Below, piece after piece: positions 18,423 through 26,378 of a stretch of 56,851 nucleotides of DNA. Source of the DNA: Saprospiraceae bacterium. Lineage in GTDB: Bacteria > Bacteroidota > Bacteroidia > Chitinophagales > Saprospiraceae. The notes below the pieces were generated by a model, which made no database searches, had not been told where the DNA came from, and worked only from the letters and a program-made list of their open reading frames with translations. The position numbers and the translations under genes are program-made. The stretch lies in assembly GCA_020631105.1 (NCBI GenBank), contig JAHDHW010000016.1:1-56851 (forward strand), given 5' to 3'. Position 1 is the first letter of the stretch. Each line of letters opens with the position of its first letter.

Positions 18423-19826
18423 CTAAAATCTAACTCGTGGATCAACTACTGCATACAGTATATCAACTACCAGATTACCGATCATCGTTAAGATTGCAAC
18501 TAACATAACTATCGTATATAATACCGGCCAGTCTTTCGCAAAGATCGCGCTGACCACTTCCCGTCCCATTCCAGGGATGTTAAAAATCACCTCGATCACA
18601 ACTGAACCGGTAACCACCGCAGGGAAAACAGCTGCGAACAAAGTAAGTAAAGGAAACAAAGCATTGCGGAAAGCATGTTTCCAGATTACACGCTGTTTGT
18701 GTACCCCTTTTGCTTTTGCCGTACGGATAAAATCCTGATTCAAAACCTCTAACATTCCTCCACGCATTTGCCGTGAAACGAAAGCTAAAGAAGGATAGGT
18801 CAAACAAAGGACCGGTAAAAATAAATGCCGGGCAGTTTCCCAGAATCGAGACCAAAACGGAGCATCAGAGGATAAGCGTCCAAGCCCCGCCCCTTCAAAC
18901 CAATCCATCCCATATTCCGGTGTCGTAAAAAAGACCAGTAACATCGTCGCAATCCAAAAAGTAGGCAAAGAGTACAAGACGAAAAGTAAGGTTGTAATAA
19001 AGCGGTCTCGCACACTATCTTTTTTAGCTGCAGAAAAAACACCTAGTGGGACTGCAAGAAAATAAATGAGCAGAATGGCGAGCACACTCGTAATGATCGT
19101 CCAAAACAGAGGTGTTTTTATCCGATTCCAAACCGGGCGTCCACCCCGACAGGATTTACCAAAGTCTCCTTTTAAGAAATTGGTAATCCAAAGATGATAT
19201 TGATTATCAAATCCCTGCCAACTTAAGCGAGGTAAATACTGTCGGAGCTGATTGGGCCGAGCTTTTACGGCAGCGTAGCTGTCGGTTAGGGTCAGCGCCT
19301 CGTCAGCAATCAGCGAATACAAAATAGAATCTTTTGGATTGTTGGCCTTTTGTTGAATTTGGCCAAGCAGATTGGTAATCTTCGGATCATCATAGGTTTC
19401 AAACAGCAATAGTGTAGGCCGTCTTAATGCGGTACGCGTATTGCGATCGATGGTCTCCGGAAGTTGTTCAAGCGAATGTGTAAAAGATTCTAAGGCATTA
19501 TTATACTCCTGGATTAAGGGCCAGTTGCCATATTGGTCGATAAGCTTAGCAAGCGCTTGCTGATGGTATCGTCCGGAAACCCTGTAAAAAGTATCCGGAT
19601 AGCTCGCTGTGGTAAAATTAAAATAGAAAAGCGGTTTATCCAGGCCCATGTCTTCATACATCTCCTGATAAAGGGCTCTGGTCATCTCAAAACCCGCTTC
19701 ATCAATCGGATTACAACTCATAACCGGATCACCGGGAGCAACCTTGCTCAACCAAAAGGCCAGCAAGGAAATCGCAAAAAGCGTAGGAATAAAAACCAGT
19801 ATACGCTTGAGTATATACCGCAGCAT
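18423..19826 (-). CDS. oligopeptide/dipeptide ABC transporter permease (OppB/DppB type)
   Basis: 467 aa against the usual 305-340. N-terminal motif LRYILKRILVFIPTLFAISL and APGDPV are typical of OppB. A large insertion at about 45-220, probably periplasmic, separates helix 1 from the rest (GDFGKSCRGGRPVW then helices). The EAA loop RTAKAKGVHKQRVIWKHAFRNAL is intact. The start codon is 1 nt after the stop of the binding-protein frame, implying translational coupling. Confidence 0.92.
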   Translation of the reverse strand: MLRYILKRILVFIPTLFAISLLAFWLSKVAPGDPVMSCNPIDEAGFEMTRALYQEMYEDMGLDKPLFYFNFTTASYPDTFYRVSGRYHQQALAKLIDQYGNWPLIQEYNNALESFTHSLEQLPETIDRNTRTALRRPTLLLFETYDDPKITNLLGQIQQKANNPKDSILYSLIADEALTLTDSYAAVKARPNQLRQYLPRLSWQGFDNQYHLWITNFLKGDFGKSCRGGRPVWNRIKTPLFWTIITSVLAILLIYFLAVPLGVFSAAKKDSVRDRFITTLLFVLYSLPTFWIATMLLVFFTTPEYGMDWFEGAGLGRLSSDAPFWSRFWETARHLFLPVLCLTYPSLAFVSRQMRGGMLEVLNQDFIRTAKAKGVHKQRVIWKHAFRNALFPLLTLFAAVFPAVVTGSVVIEVIFNIPGMGREVVSAIFAKDWPVLYTIVMLVAILTMIGNLVVDILYAVVDPRVRF

Positions 19827-19827
19827 A

Positions 19828-20730
19828 CTACAGGGTCCAGTTCTGTACCATGTAATATGGTGGAACGATCGTCATCTCAACATTTTTGAAGCTCTTGTCA
19901 ATGATCAATCGGTCTTTCGTATTGTACATAAAAAGTACTGGTTGTTCTTCATAAATAAGCTCCTGAAACTTGAGATAGAGCGGAACCCTTTTCTCTAATT
20001 CCGGTTCAGCTCTTAGCTCCTCAATCACCTGATCTACTTCTGCATTTGCAAAGCCGGAGTAATTACTTCCTCCTTTGGAGTGGTAGTATTGGTAAGGATC
20101 ATCAGCATGTGGATCAGCTTGTGCCCCTGCTGCAAACAGATCGAAATCCTTGCTGCGTTGACTTACACGGAAAGCTTTATTTTCTTTTTCTACAAGGTTG
20201 ATTTGTACGCCTGCTTTTTTAGCTTCACCCTGAAATATTAATCCAAGATTCGTACTGATCACATTATTGGTAGTGATCATTAGTCCCACTTCCATCTCTG
20301 TTAGTTCTCCATCAATTACTTTATCCACAGTTCCATTATTATTAGTATCTGTCCAACCAGCATCTTCGAGTAATTGCTTCGCATTCTCAACATTGAGCTG
20401 GATAGGCTTTAACTCTTTATGGAAATACGAACGATTAGGATGTATAGCACCGAAAGCAGGTTCTGCCATACCAGGCATTGTCTTTTCGATCATAGTCGGG
20501 ATATCTAATAAATTAGCCAAAGCTCTTCTTACTCGCTTGTCTGCAAACTTAGGATTGGTATTATTTATTCCATAGTAGAAGTAAGCCCAGATGGTTGGGG
20601 TGTAAAAATCATATCCTTGCTTCCCCATTTCTGAGTTCTTAAATTCTTCAAACTGATCCTGAGGAATTTTACCCAGCACATTAAGCTCTCCGGATTTTAA
20701 CAAATTCATCGCTGCGACCGCATCAGGCAC
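19828..20730 (-). pseudogene. C-terminal part of a solute-binding protein interrupted by an in-frame TAA
   Basis: 300 codons in the same frame as the N-terminal part at 20731-21594. The first codon after the TAA is GTG, read here as Val (VPDAVAAMNLLKSGEL), so the apparent start is not a natural one. It contains lobe II of a family 5 (DppA/OppA) binding protein: KFADKRVRRALANLLD, QLLEDAGWTDTNNNGTVD and a C-terminal EEQPVLFMYN. Intact paralogue 21708-23498 aligns across the break. Without a signal peptide this fragment alone would not be exported. Confidence 0.8.
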
Positions 20731-21594
20731 TTAGCGGTAAATAAGACGCTTGGGATTGGCTTGCAAAATAGGGTTCTTGGAGTTGAGTTTTTCTCCCCAC
20801 CAATTTTCTTTACGTTCCAGAACGATTCGCTCTCCTTCAACCCATTCTGCTAACTTGTAAGGTCCACAGTTTGAGATAAAATCTTTGTTACGGGTATAAT
20901 CCGTACTCTGAAAAAGTTCTCCATGCTTTTTCAGCGTCTCATCTTCTTTATGTTTATCTGTATTCGCTTTATTCGATAAATCTGATAATTGATAATTCCC
21001 TAATAAGTCTTCTGGGTCATAGATATGCTTTGGGTAGACAAATTGTCCGGTAGCATATTCCGCTTTCATAAAAGGCTCGTCAGTGTATATGGTAAACTTC
21101 TTTGGGTTATCCGGATCAACTTCGACATCTTTCATAAAGCCCAAAATGCTTCGATAAAGAGAAACAGTTCTTCCTGAATTTGGGTTGTGTAATACCTTTA
21201 GTGTAAAAAGGTAGTCTTCTCCAGTTACTGGCTTTCCGTCATCCCAGGTCGCTTCCTCCAAAAACTCGTAGGTATAGCTTGTCCATCCTTTACGCTCTCC
21301 ATCCTCTACTACTTTTATCTCAGGGCGACTTTTGACGATCGTTGGCGTCAACTCCAGGGTCACCGGATCAATCATCAACAATTGCGGAAACATATGAATC
21401 AAAATTTCCGAAGCATAGCCTTTTGTAGTGAGCATTGGACTGAGGTTATCTGCTTCCGCACGGGTACGAATGCTTACCGTCATATTTTCCATTTCTGCAG
21501 TGCTGGCAGCATCTACTTTAGGATCCGTCTTACAGGAGCATATTAAAATCAAACCTAGGATGAGGCTGAAAATTTGGGAGGCATTATATTTCAT
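20731..21594 (-). pseudogene. N-terminal part of solute-binding lipoprotein, truncated by TAA at 20731-20733
   Basis: 287 aa ending at KRLIYR. Lipoprotein signal LGLILICSC gives Cys22. Family 5 binding-protein features follow: NLSPMLTTKGYASEI, SYTYEFLEEATWDDGKPVTGED, NCGPYKLAEWVEGERIVL. The paralogue continues RLTYHFVEEDATLATML where this gene has RLIYR, stop, VPDAVAAMNLL. Both halves stay in the same frame, so one codon change would restore a 588-aa protein, close to the 596-aa paralogue. A recent nonsense mutation or a base-calling error both fit. It has its own TAnnTTTG box upstream. Confidence 0.85.
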
Positions 21595-21677
21595 GAGAAA
21601 AAATAATTTGCAATAGTGAATACAATAAAAATTTGGGTGTAGATAAGTGTATAGATGAAAATTCTATTCTCTTCTTT

Positions 21678-21685
21678 CAAAGATA
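21678..21685 (-). promoter_or_regulatory. -7 box upstream of the split binding protein (TATCTTTG)
   Basis: TATCTTTG on the minus strand lies 83 nt before the ATG at 21594, in the gap between the two binding-protein genes. It suggests a second promoter inside the importer cluster. Confidence 0.4.
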
Positions 21686-21707
21686 GGCATATTTTTGTAG
21701 ATCAGCT

Positions 21708-23498
21708 CTACTCTATCAATTGAAAGGTATTCTCAAAGTATCCTGGGCGAAATGCGGAAGCCTCCGCACTAAAACGTTTGTGTACTACAATTCGCTCAGT
21801 TGGAGCAAATAAGAAAATATACGGTTGCTCTTCGTATATTTTTTGCTGAATAGCTTGATATAGACGATTCCGAAGCAAATCATCCTGTACAATATTGATA
21901 GAATCAATTAACTGATCGGATACCGCATCTCCAAAACCTGCCTTGTTAAACCCTCTCGGTGTATCATTATCTGTATGCCAGATATTACGCAAATCATCTA
22001 ATCCGGGTTGTTGTGACCATCGTCCAAAATAAAGCTCAAAATTGCGTGCTCTTGTTTCTTCTATCAAAGTACCAAAAGCTAATGGGATCAAATTGATCTC
22101 TATCCCTGCTCTGATTGCGGATGCTTTTAATAACAAACCTGTCTGTTCGGCAATCGCATTATCTGCCGGGTATTTATATCTAAGGCTAAGAGCAATTTGT
22201 TCTCCATCAATCTCTTTGTCCAAAATGCCATCTCCATCTTTATCTTGCCAACCGGCTTCATCGAGTAACTCCTTTGCTTGTTCTAAATTATATGCTAGCG
22301 GTAGAAGTGTATTATCATAGTAATGTTTTACAGGAAGAATAGGTCCCGTTGTCCGAATTGCAAAGCCATTCATCGCGAGCTCTATGCATTTATCAACATC
22401 TAACAAATGACTAATCGCTCTCCGGGTTCTCTTATCGGCGAGTAAGGCTTGCTTACTATGAAATGCAATAAAATAATAAGACAAAGAAGGAGAGCTAAAG
22501 AACTGATAATGATCTTGCATCCAGTCATTGGTTTGCATATCTTTAAATACATCCGGCTCAATATTTCCAGCGACATCAATTAATTCTGAGCCTAACATAG
22601 TGGCAAGCGTTGCATCCTCTTCTACAAAATGGTAAGTCAACCGATCCGGATGATTCCCAAAAGACTGATGATCATTCGTAATATTTTCTGCCCACCAATT
22701 TTCTTTTTTCTTCAAACTAAGCCGCTCTCCGGCAAGCCAATGCTCCAAACTATAAGGTCCACAGCCTTGTACTCCCTGGAGATTATCAGAATATCCGATT
22801 TGTTTAAATTGATTGGCAAAGGTCGAAAGCACACTATCTTTTTCCAGAGCAATCTCTATCTCTTGCTTATTTATAAATGTTCGCAGGTCGAACCGACTCA
22901 GATCATTACCCGGGTCATAAATATGCCTCGGGTAAATCGACATTGTTCCAATTACTGCTTCAGCAAGACTAAAAATTCTATTTGTTTTAAAAGTTATTTG
23001 ATTCGGTTGTTCTTTTGACCACTCGATATCTGATATAAAACTTAAGAAATTGCGCATGCCTGCTGAACCGATTTCCGGGTGCAACTGTAGCTTCCAACTA
23101 AATGCAATATCCTCGGCAGTTACTTTTTGGCCATTATCCCAGCGTGCTTCCTCTCGAATACTAAAAATATAACTTCGGCCATCTCCCCCTTCTTCTAACT
23201 TTGTCTCTTTTATTTCGGGATGATCCTTCGCCAGTACAGGGTATAATTGGAGTGTTTTGGCATCAAACTGTAAGAGGGGCATAAATATTTGTAACTCTAC
23301 CTGTTTGTCTAATGCTTTTGTTGTTAAAACCGGGTTTAAGCGCTCCGGCTCACCAGGGAGTCTAATCTGAATTTCCAGCGCGTCGCCTGTTGGCTCACTT
23401 CCTGATTTACAGCCAAGACTGAGCATTAACATTAGTAAGCAATAAGCCCAGAAGCTATTGTTCTTACTATTCTCAAACTTGTAAAGCTTTATATTCAT
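21708..23498 (-). CDS. solute-binding lipoprotein, family 5 (peptide-type ABC importer)
   Basis: 596 aa. Signal peptide with lipobox near LMLSLGC (Cys30). Family 5 periplasmic binding protein fold: RLNPVLTTKALDKQVE, YIFSIREEARWDNGQKVTAED, GCGPYSLEHWLAGERLSL, ADKRTRRAISHLLDVD, ELLDEAGWQDKDGDGILD. It delivers peptides or related solutes to the OppB/OppC permeases; the ligand is unknown. First gene of the importer cluster and paralogue of the split binding protein that follows; they look like an old tandem duplication because only scattered motifs are identical. Confidence 0.92.
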   Translation of the reverse strand: MNIKLYKFENSKNNSFWAYCLLMLMLSLGCKSGSEPTGDALEIQIRLPGEPERLNPVLTTKALDKQVELQIFMPLLQFDAKTLQLYPVLAKDHPEIKETKLEEGGDGRSYIFSIREEARWDNGQKVTAEDIAFSWKLQLHPEIGSAGMRNFLSFISDIEWSKEQPNQITFKTNRIFSLAEAVIGTMSIYPRHIYDPGNDLSRFDLRTFINKQEIEIALEKDSVLSTFANQFKQIGYSDNLQGVQGCGPYSLEHWLAGERLSLKKKENWWAENITNDHQSFGNHPDRLTYHFVEEDATLATMLGSELIDVAGNIEPDVFKDMQTNDWMQDHYQFFSSPSLSYYFIAFHSKQALLADKRTRRAISHLLDVDKCIELAMNGFAIRTTGPILPVKHYYDNTLLPLAYNLEQAKELLDEAGWQDKDGDGILDKEIDGEQIALSLRYKYPADNAIAEQTGLLLKASAIRAGIEINLIPLAFGTLIEETRARNFELYFGRWSQQPGLDDLRNIWHTDNDTPRGFNKAGFGDAVSDQLIDSINIVQDDLLRNRLYQAIQQKIYEEQPYIFLFAPTERIVVHKRFSAEASAFRPGYFENTFQLIE

Positions 23499-23504
23499 TT
23501 ATAA

Positions 23505-23536
23505 TAAAAGTAGGATTTTATAAACTGATTCTCAAA
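23505..23536 (-). promoter_or_regulatory. promoter of the peptide importer cluster (TTTG-N20-TACTTTTA)
   Basis: Minus strand: TTTG (plus 23533-23536), 20-bp spacer, TACTTTTA (plus 23505-23512), one base off TAnnTTTG, ending 6 nt before the binding-protein ATG at 23498. Confidence 0.4.
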
Positions 23537-23650
23537 GCCTTTGTTTAGAACTTCAATAACATTTGAACAAATGTTCGAATTAGGCTTTAAATCAAAAACA
23601 AACTCTGGTAGTTATTTTAATCGATACCTTCCGGATTTCAAACGTCAATT

Positions 23651-24565
23651 ATGGCAACAGTACTCATCGGTGGTGGTAGTGGCTTAATCGGTAGTCGCCT
23701 AAGCGAATTGCTGATTAATAAAGGATATACAGTGCTTCATCTTAGTCGAACGAAAGACCTAGATGCTCCTATCCCCAAATATCGCTGGGACCTTAAAACT
23801 GGTGAGATTGATATGGAAGCCTTAGAACGCGCAGATTATATCCTCAATTTTGCTGGTGCGGGTATTGCAGATCAAAGATGGTCCGAAAAACGTAAGGCAC
23901 TAATCATAAACAGTAGAGTTGATAGTACATTATTGCTTAAAAAAGCAATTGAGCAACTAAAACAAGCTCCAAAAGCAATTGTCTGTGCCTCTGCGATTGG
24001 CTTCTATGGAGATCGAGGATCGGAACTTCTGACGGAAGAGTCGGCACCGGGCAGAGATGGCTTTCTTTCAGAAAGTGTACAAATATGGGAAGATGCAAGT
24101 CATCAGTTGAAGGATTTAGGTAGTCGGCTGGCGATTATCCGAATAGGTGTCGTATTATCCACAAAAGGTGGGGCACTTCAGCCTTTTATCCTGCAAAATA
24201 AATTTCGACTAGGTACCTATTTCGGTGATGGGCAACAGTGGTATTCCTGGATTCACATTGACGACTTATGTCGAATATTCATCAAGGCAATAGAGAATGA
24301 TTCGATTAAAGGGACTTATAACGCCGTAAGTCCTAATCCGGAAAAACTATATGACTTCGTGGAGGAAATCGCTGATGCCAGAGATACCAAAGCCATAATG
24401 ATCCCTGCTCCAAAATTTGCAATGCGTATCGCAATGGGGGAAATGGCTGATGTTGTATTATCCAGCGCTAAGGTTTCTTCAGAGAAAATAAGCGCTACAG
24501 GATTCAAATTTGAACACCCGGAACTCGAGTCAGCAGTAAGAAATCTTATTAAAGAACAGATTTAG
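23651..24565 (+). CDS. TIGR01777-family NAD(P)-dependent epimerase/dehydratase-like protein
   Basis: 304 aa. Extended SDR fold: GGGSGLIGSRLSELLINKGY at residues 7-26 is the nucleotide-binding glycine motif. LNFAGAGIADQRWSEKRK and SRVDST are hallmark TIGR01777 (YfcH/SulA-like) segments, followed by SAIGFYGDRG, RIGVVLS and WIHIDDL. Substrate is unknown for the family. It is monocistronic, transcribed away from the importer cluster, with a hairpin terminator after it. Confidence 0.9.
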   Translation: MATVLIGGGSGLIGSRLSELLINKGYTVLHLSRTKDLDAPIPKYRWDLKTGEIDMEALERADYILNFAGAGIADQRWSEKRKALIINSRVDSTLLLKKAIEQLKQAPKAIVCASAIGFYGDRGSELLTEESAPGRDGFLSESVQIWEDASHQLKDLGSRLAIIRIGVVLSTKGGALQPFILQNKFRLGTYFGDGQQWYSWIHIDDLCRIFIKAIENDSIKGTYNAVSPNPEKLYDFVEEIADARDTKAIMIPAPKFAMRIAMGEMADVVLSSAKVSSEKISATGFKFEHPELESAVRNLIKEQI

Positions 24566-24584
24566 TCCTTTTTAAAAAATCACT

Positions 24585-24620
24585 AAAAAAGGCCATTACT
24601 GAGGAGTAATGACCTTTTTT
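24585..24620. terminator. bidirectional terminator between the epimerase and HAD phosphatase genes
   Basis: AAAAAAGGCCATTACT (24585-24600) pairs with AGTAATGACCTTTTTT (24605-24620) with one mismatch and a 4-nt loop. A-tract on one side and T-tract on the other allow termination in both directions between convergent genes. Confidence 0.85.
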
Positions 24621-24641
24621 ATATTTCTATGAAGATTGATT

Positions 24642-25070
24642 TTATCTTTCGAATACTTCAATTTTCTTTTCTTTAACAACCAAGTCTGTAAACTTTCCTT
24701 TGAAACGAGTAGCTTTTACGATATGGTTATCAATCCAGTGATAGTTACCTCCACGTGGTTTATCCATCAATAAGCCATGATACTTAAAATTATGCTCTTT
24801 TAACCACGCTTCTGTAATCTCACGGTGCTCCTCTGTACGGGAAGTAAAGAAGGTAATAATATGCCCTTCATCATACCATTTATTAAGAATTTTCAGGGCA
24901 TCCGGATAAGGAAGTACCGTTGACATTCTTTCTGGCTCCTCATTAGGAACATCATCACAGACGGTCCCGTCAATATCAATTAAAAAGTTTTTTACATTCT
25001 TTGGCAATACAGGACTTAGCTTTTCGCCCTTCTCATTATAGAGATCCTCTAGGTTGTGATTACTTTCCAT
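24642..25070 (-). CDS. HAD-superfamily phosphatase-like protein
   Basis: 142 aa from the ATG at 25068-25070 (MESNHNLEDLYNEKGEK); the frame is open 12 codons upstream but that extension is hydrophobic and unnatural. HAD motif I is LIDIDGTVCDD, motif II FFTSRTEEHR, motif III-like Lys in MDKPRGGNYHWIDNH. No large cap domain. The protein resembles small polynucleotide-kinase or sugar-phosphate HAD proteins often found in Bacteroidota; the substrate is unclear. Confidence 0.8.
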   Translation of the reverse strand: MESNHNLEDLYNEKGEKLSPVLPKNVKNFLIDIDGTVCDDVPNEEPERMSTVLPYPDALKILNKWYDEGHIITFFTSRTEEHREITEAWLKEHNFKYHGLLMDKPRGGNYHWIDNHIVKATRFKGKFTDLVVKEKKIEVFER

Positions 25071-25247
25071 TAGTCTAAATTTCGAAACTGTTAAAAATAG
25101 AAGCACAAAAATATAACTTTTTGCACTTGAACGCCATCACACAACACTGATTTAACCAAAAACCTTCTGTATTTTGACGTTTTCTTAATACAAAGTAAAG
25201 GAAATTAGTGTAAAATGTACAATATGCTTAGATTTTAAAACACAGAA

Positions 25248-26144
25248 CTAGTCAAAAAAGATGTAATTAGCCGGATCAATGGGCTTGCCTTTATGCCATA
25301 TTTCAAAATGGAGATGGGGCCCATCGGATAATTCACCGGTATTTCCGATAATTGCAACGGCCTCACCGGCCTTAACATAGTCCCCAACAGATTTTAGCAG
25401 GGCTGAATTATGCTTATAGAATGTGATTAGGTTATTGCTATGTTGTATCCCGATGACATTACCCGTTTCCAGCGTCCAATCAGAGCTAAAAACAAATCCG
25501 TCCATGGCTGATTTAACCGGAGTATTCTTAGGGGCAATGATATCAATACCATAATGTTTACGCTGGCGATCAAATTCGCTAGATACCACACCAGTTATAG
25601 GAGGAACAAAGAATAGTTGTTCTAAGGGCATATCCCGCGCGATATAATTTACGGACTTTGATAAGATTTCTTTTTCAATTAACTGTTCATCCAGCTCCAC
25701 TTCTTTGCGCAATAGCTCATCTTCAACGATTTGGTCTACTTCTATCACCTCACCAATACTATCTTCTGAAGCTTGTTGTTCGAGCTCGTCCGCTGTTTCG
25801 ATTTCTTCTCCTACTAGAATACGCCGGATATTATCATTATAGAATGCTCGGGCTTCCATTTCTTTCTGAAGCGCATCCAGCTCTTCATTAAGTCGCATGA
25901 GTTCTTTGTTTTCGCTAACATCTCCGTATCCCGGAATCATTCTTTTGATTGGCGTAAACGCAATGGTTGACACTGTTAGAAGGACAATTAAAGCTACAGC
26001 AACAAAAATTAATACATAAACATTGAGCAATGTGAGCTTATATGAACCAACTTCTTCAAACGTTTCATGGTTCATCACCACTAGTCGATAGTTGTGCTGA
26101 AGTTTTTCTTTCCAGTTCCGCTCTTTGCTATTTTCCTCGGCCAT
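25248..26144 (-). CDS. M23 (LytM-type) peptidase, membrane anchored
   Basis: 298 aa. Short basic cytoplasmic N terminus, one membrane helix at about 38-62, a coiled-coil-like stretch at 75-165 (NKELMRLNEELDALQKEM), then the LytM domain at about 185-292. The zinc and catalytic residues are present: His197 and Asp201 in HYGIDIIAP, His245 in YKHNS, and HLHF with His277 and His279. Such enzymes cut peptidoglycan cross-links, or act as activators when residues are lost; here the site looks complete. Divergent from the SprE-like gene; 235 bp separate the two. Confidence 0.92.
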   Translation of the reverse strand: MAEENSKERNWKEKLQHNYRLVVMNHETFEEVGSYKLTLLNVYVLIFVAVALIVLLTVSTIAFTPIKRMIPGYGDVSENKELMRLNEELDALQKEMEARAFYNDNIRRILVGEEIETADELEQQASEDSIGEVIEVDQIVEDELLRKEVELDEQLIEKEILSKSVNYIARDMPLEQLFFVPPITGVVSSEFDRQRKHYGIDIIAPKNTPVKSAMDGFVFSSDWTLETGNVIGIQHSNNLITFYKHNSALLKSVGDYVKAGEAVAIIGNTGELSDGPHLHFEIWHKGKPIDPANYIFFD

Positions 26145-26283
26145 TGTGTTAATTTTGCAAAAATTAAAATAAATTTGTGCCTTTACAGGTTTAAAAACAC
26201 GGTTTTGCCTCTTTTATAAGCACCTTTGAAGGCTGAAACAATCATATACCGAACCTAGTATAACTTATAGTAAAATCCGGGTC

Positions 26284-26291
26284 TATTTTTG
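26284..26291 (+). promoter_or_regulatory. possible -7 box upstream of the SprE-like gene (TATTTTTG)
   Basis: TATTTTTG matches TAnnTTTG, 87 nt before the TTG start. AT-rich context makes chance matches likely. The rest of the 26145-26378 gap shows nothing else assignable. Confidence 0.3.
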
Positions 26292-26378
26292 CTCCTGATA
26301 TAAGTATGTTTCGACCTATAGAACGCCTTATGCCCATAACCAGGGCAATTTTTCAACGAAATTAAACATTTTTTTAGT

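Noticed and set aside
20728-20733. Selenocysteine or pyrrolysine recoding of the binding-protein stop
   Set aside because: The stop is TAA, which neither system uses, and no structural element is visible next to it.
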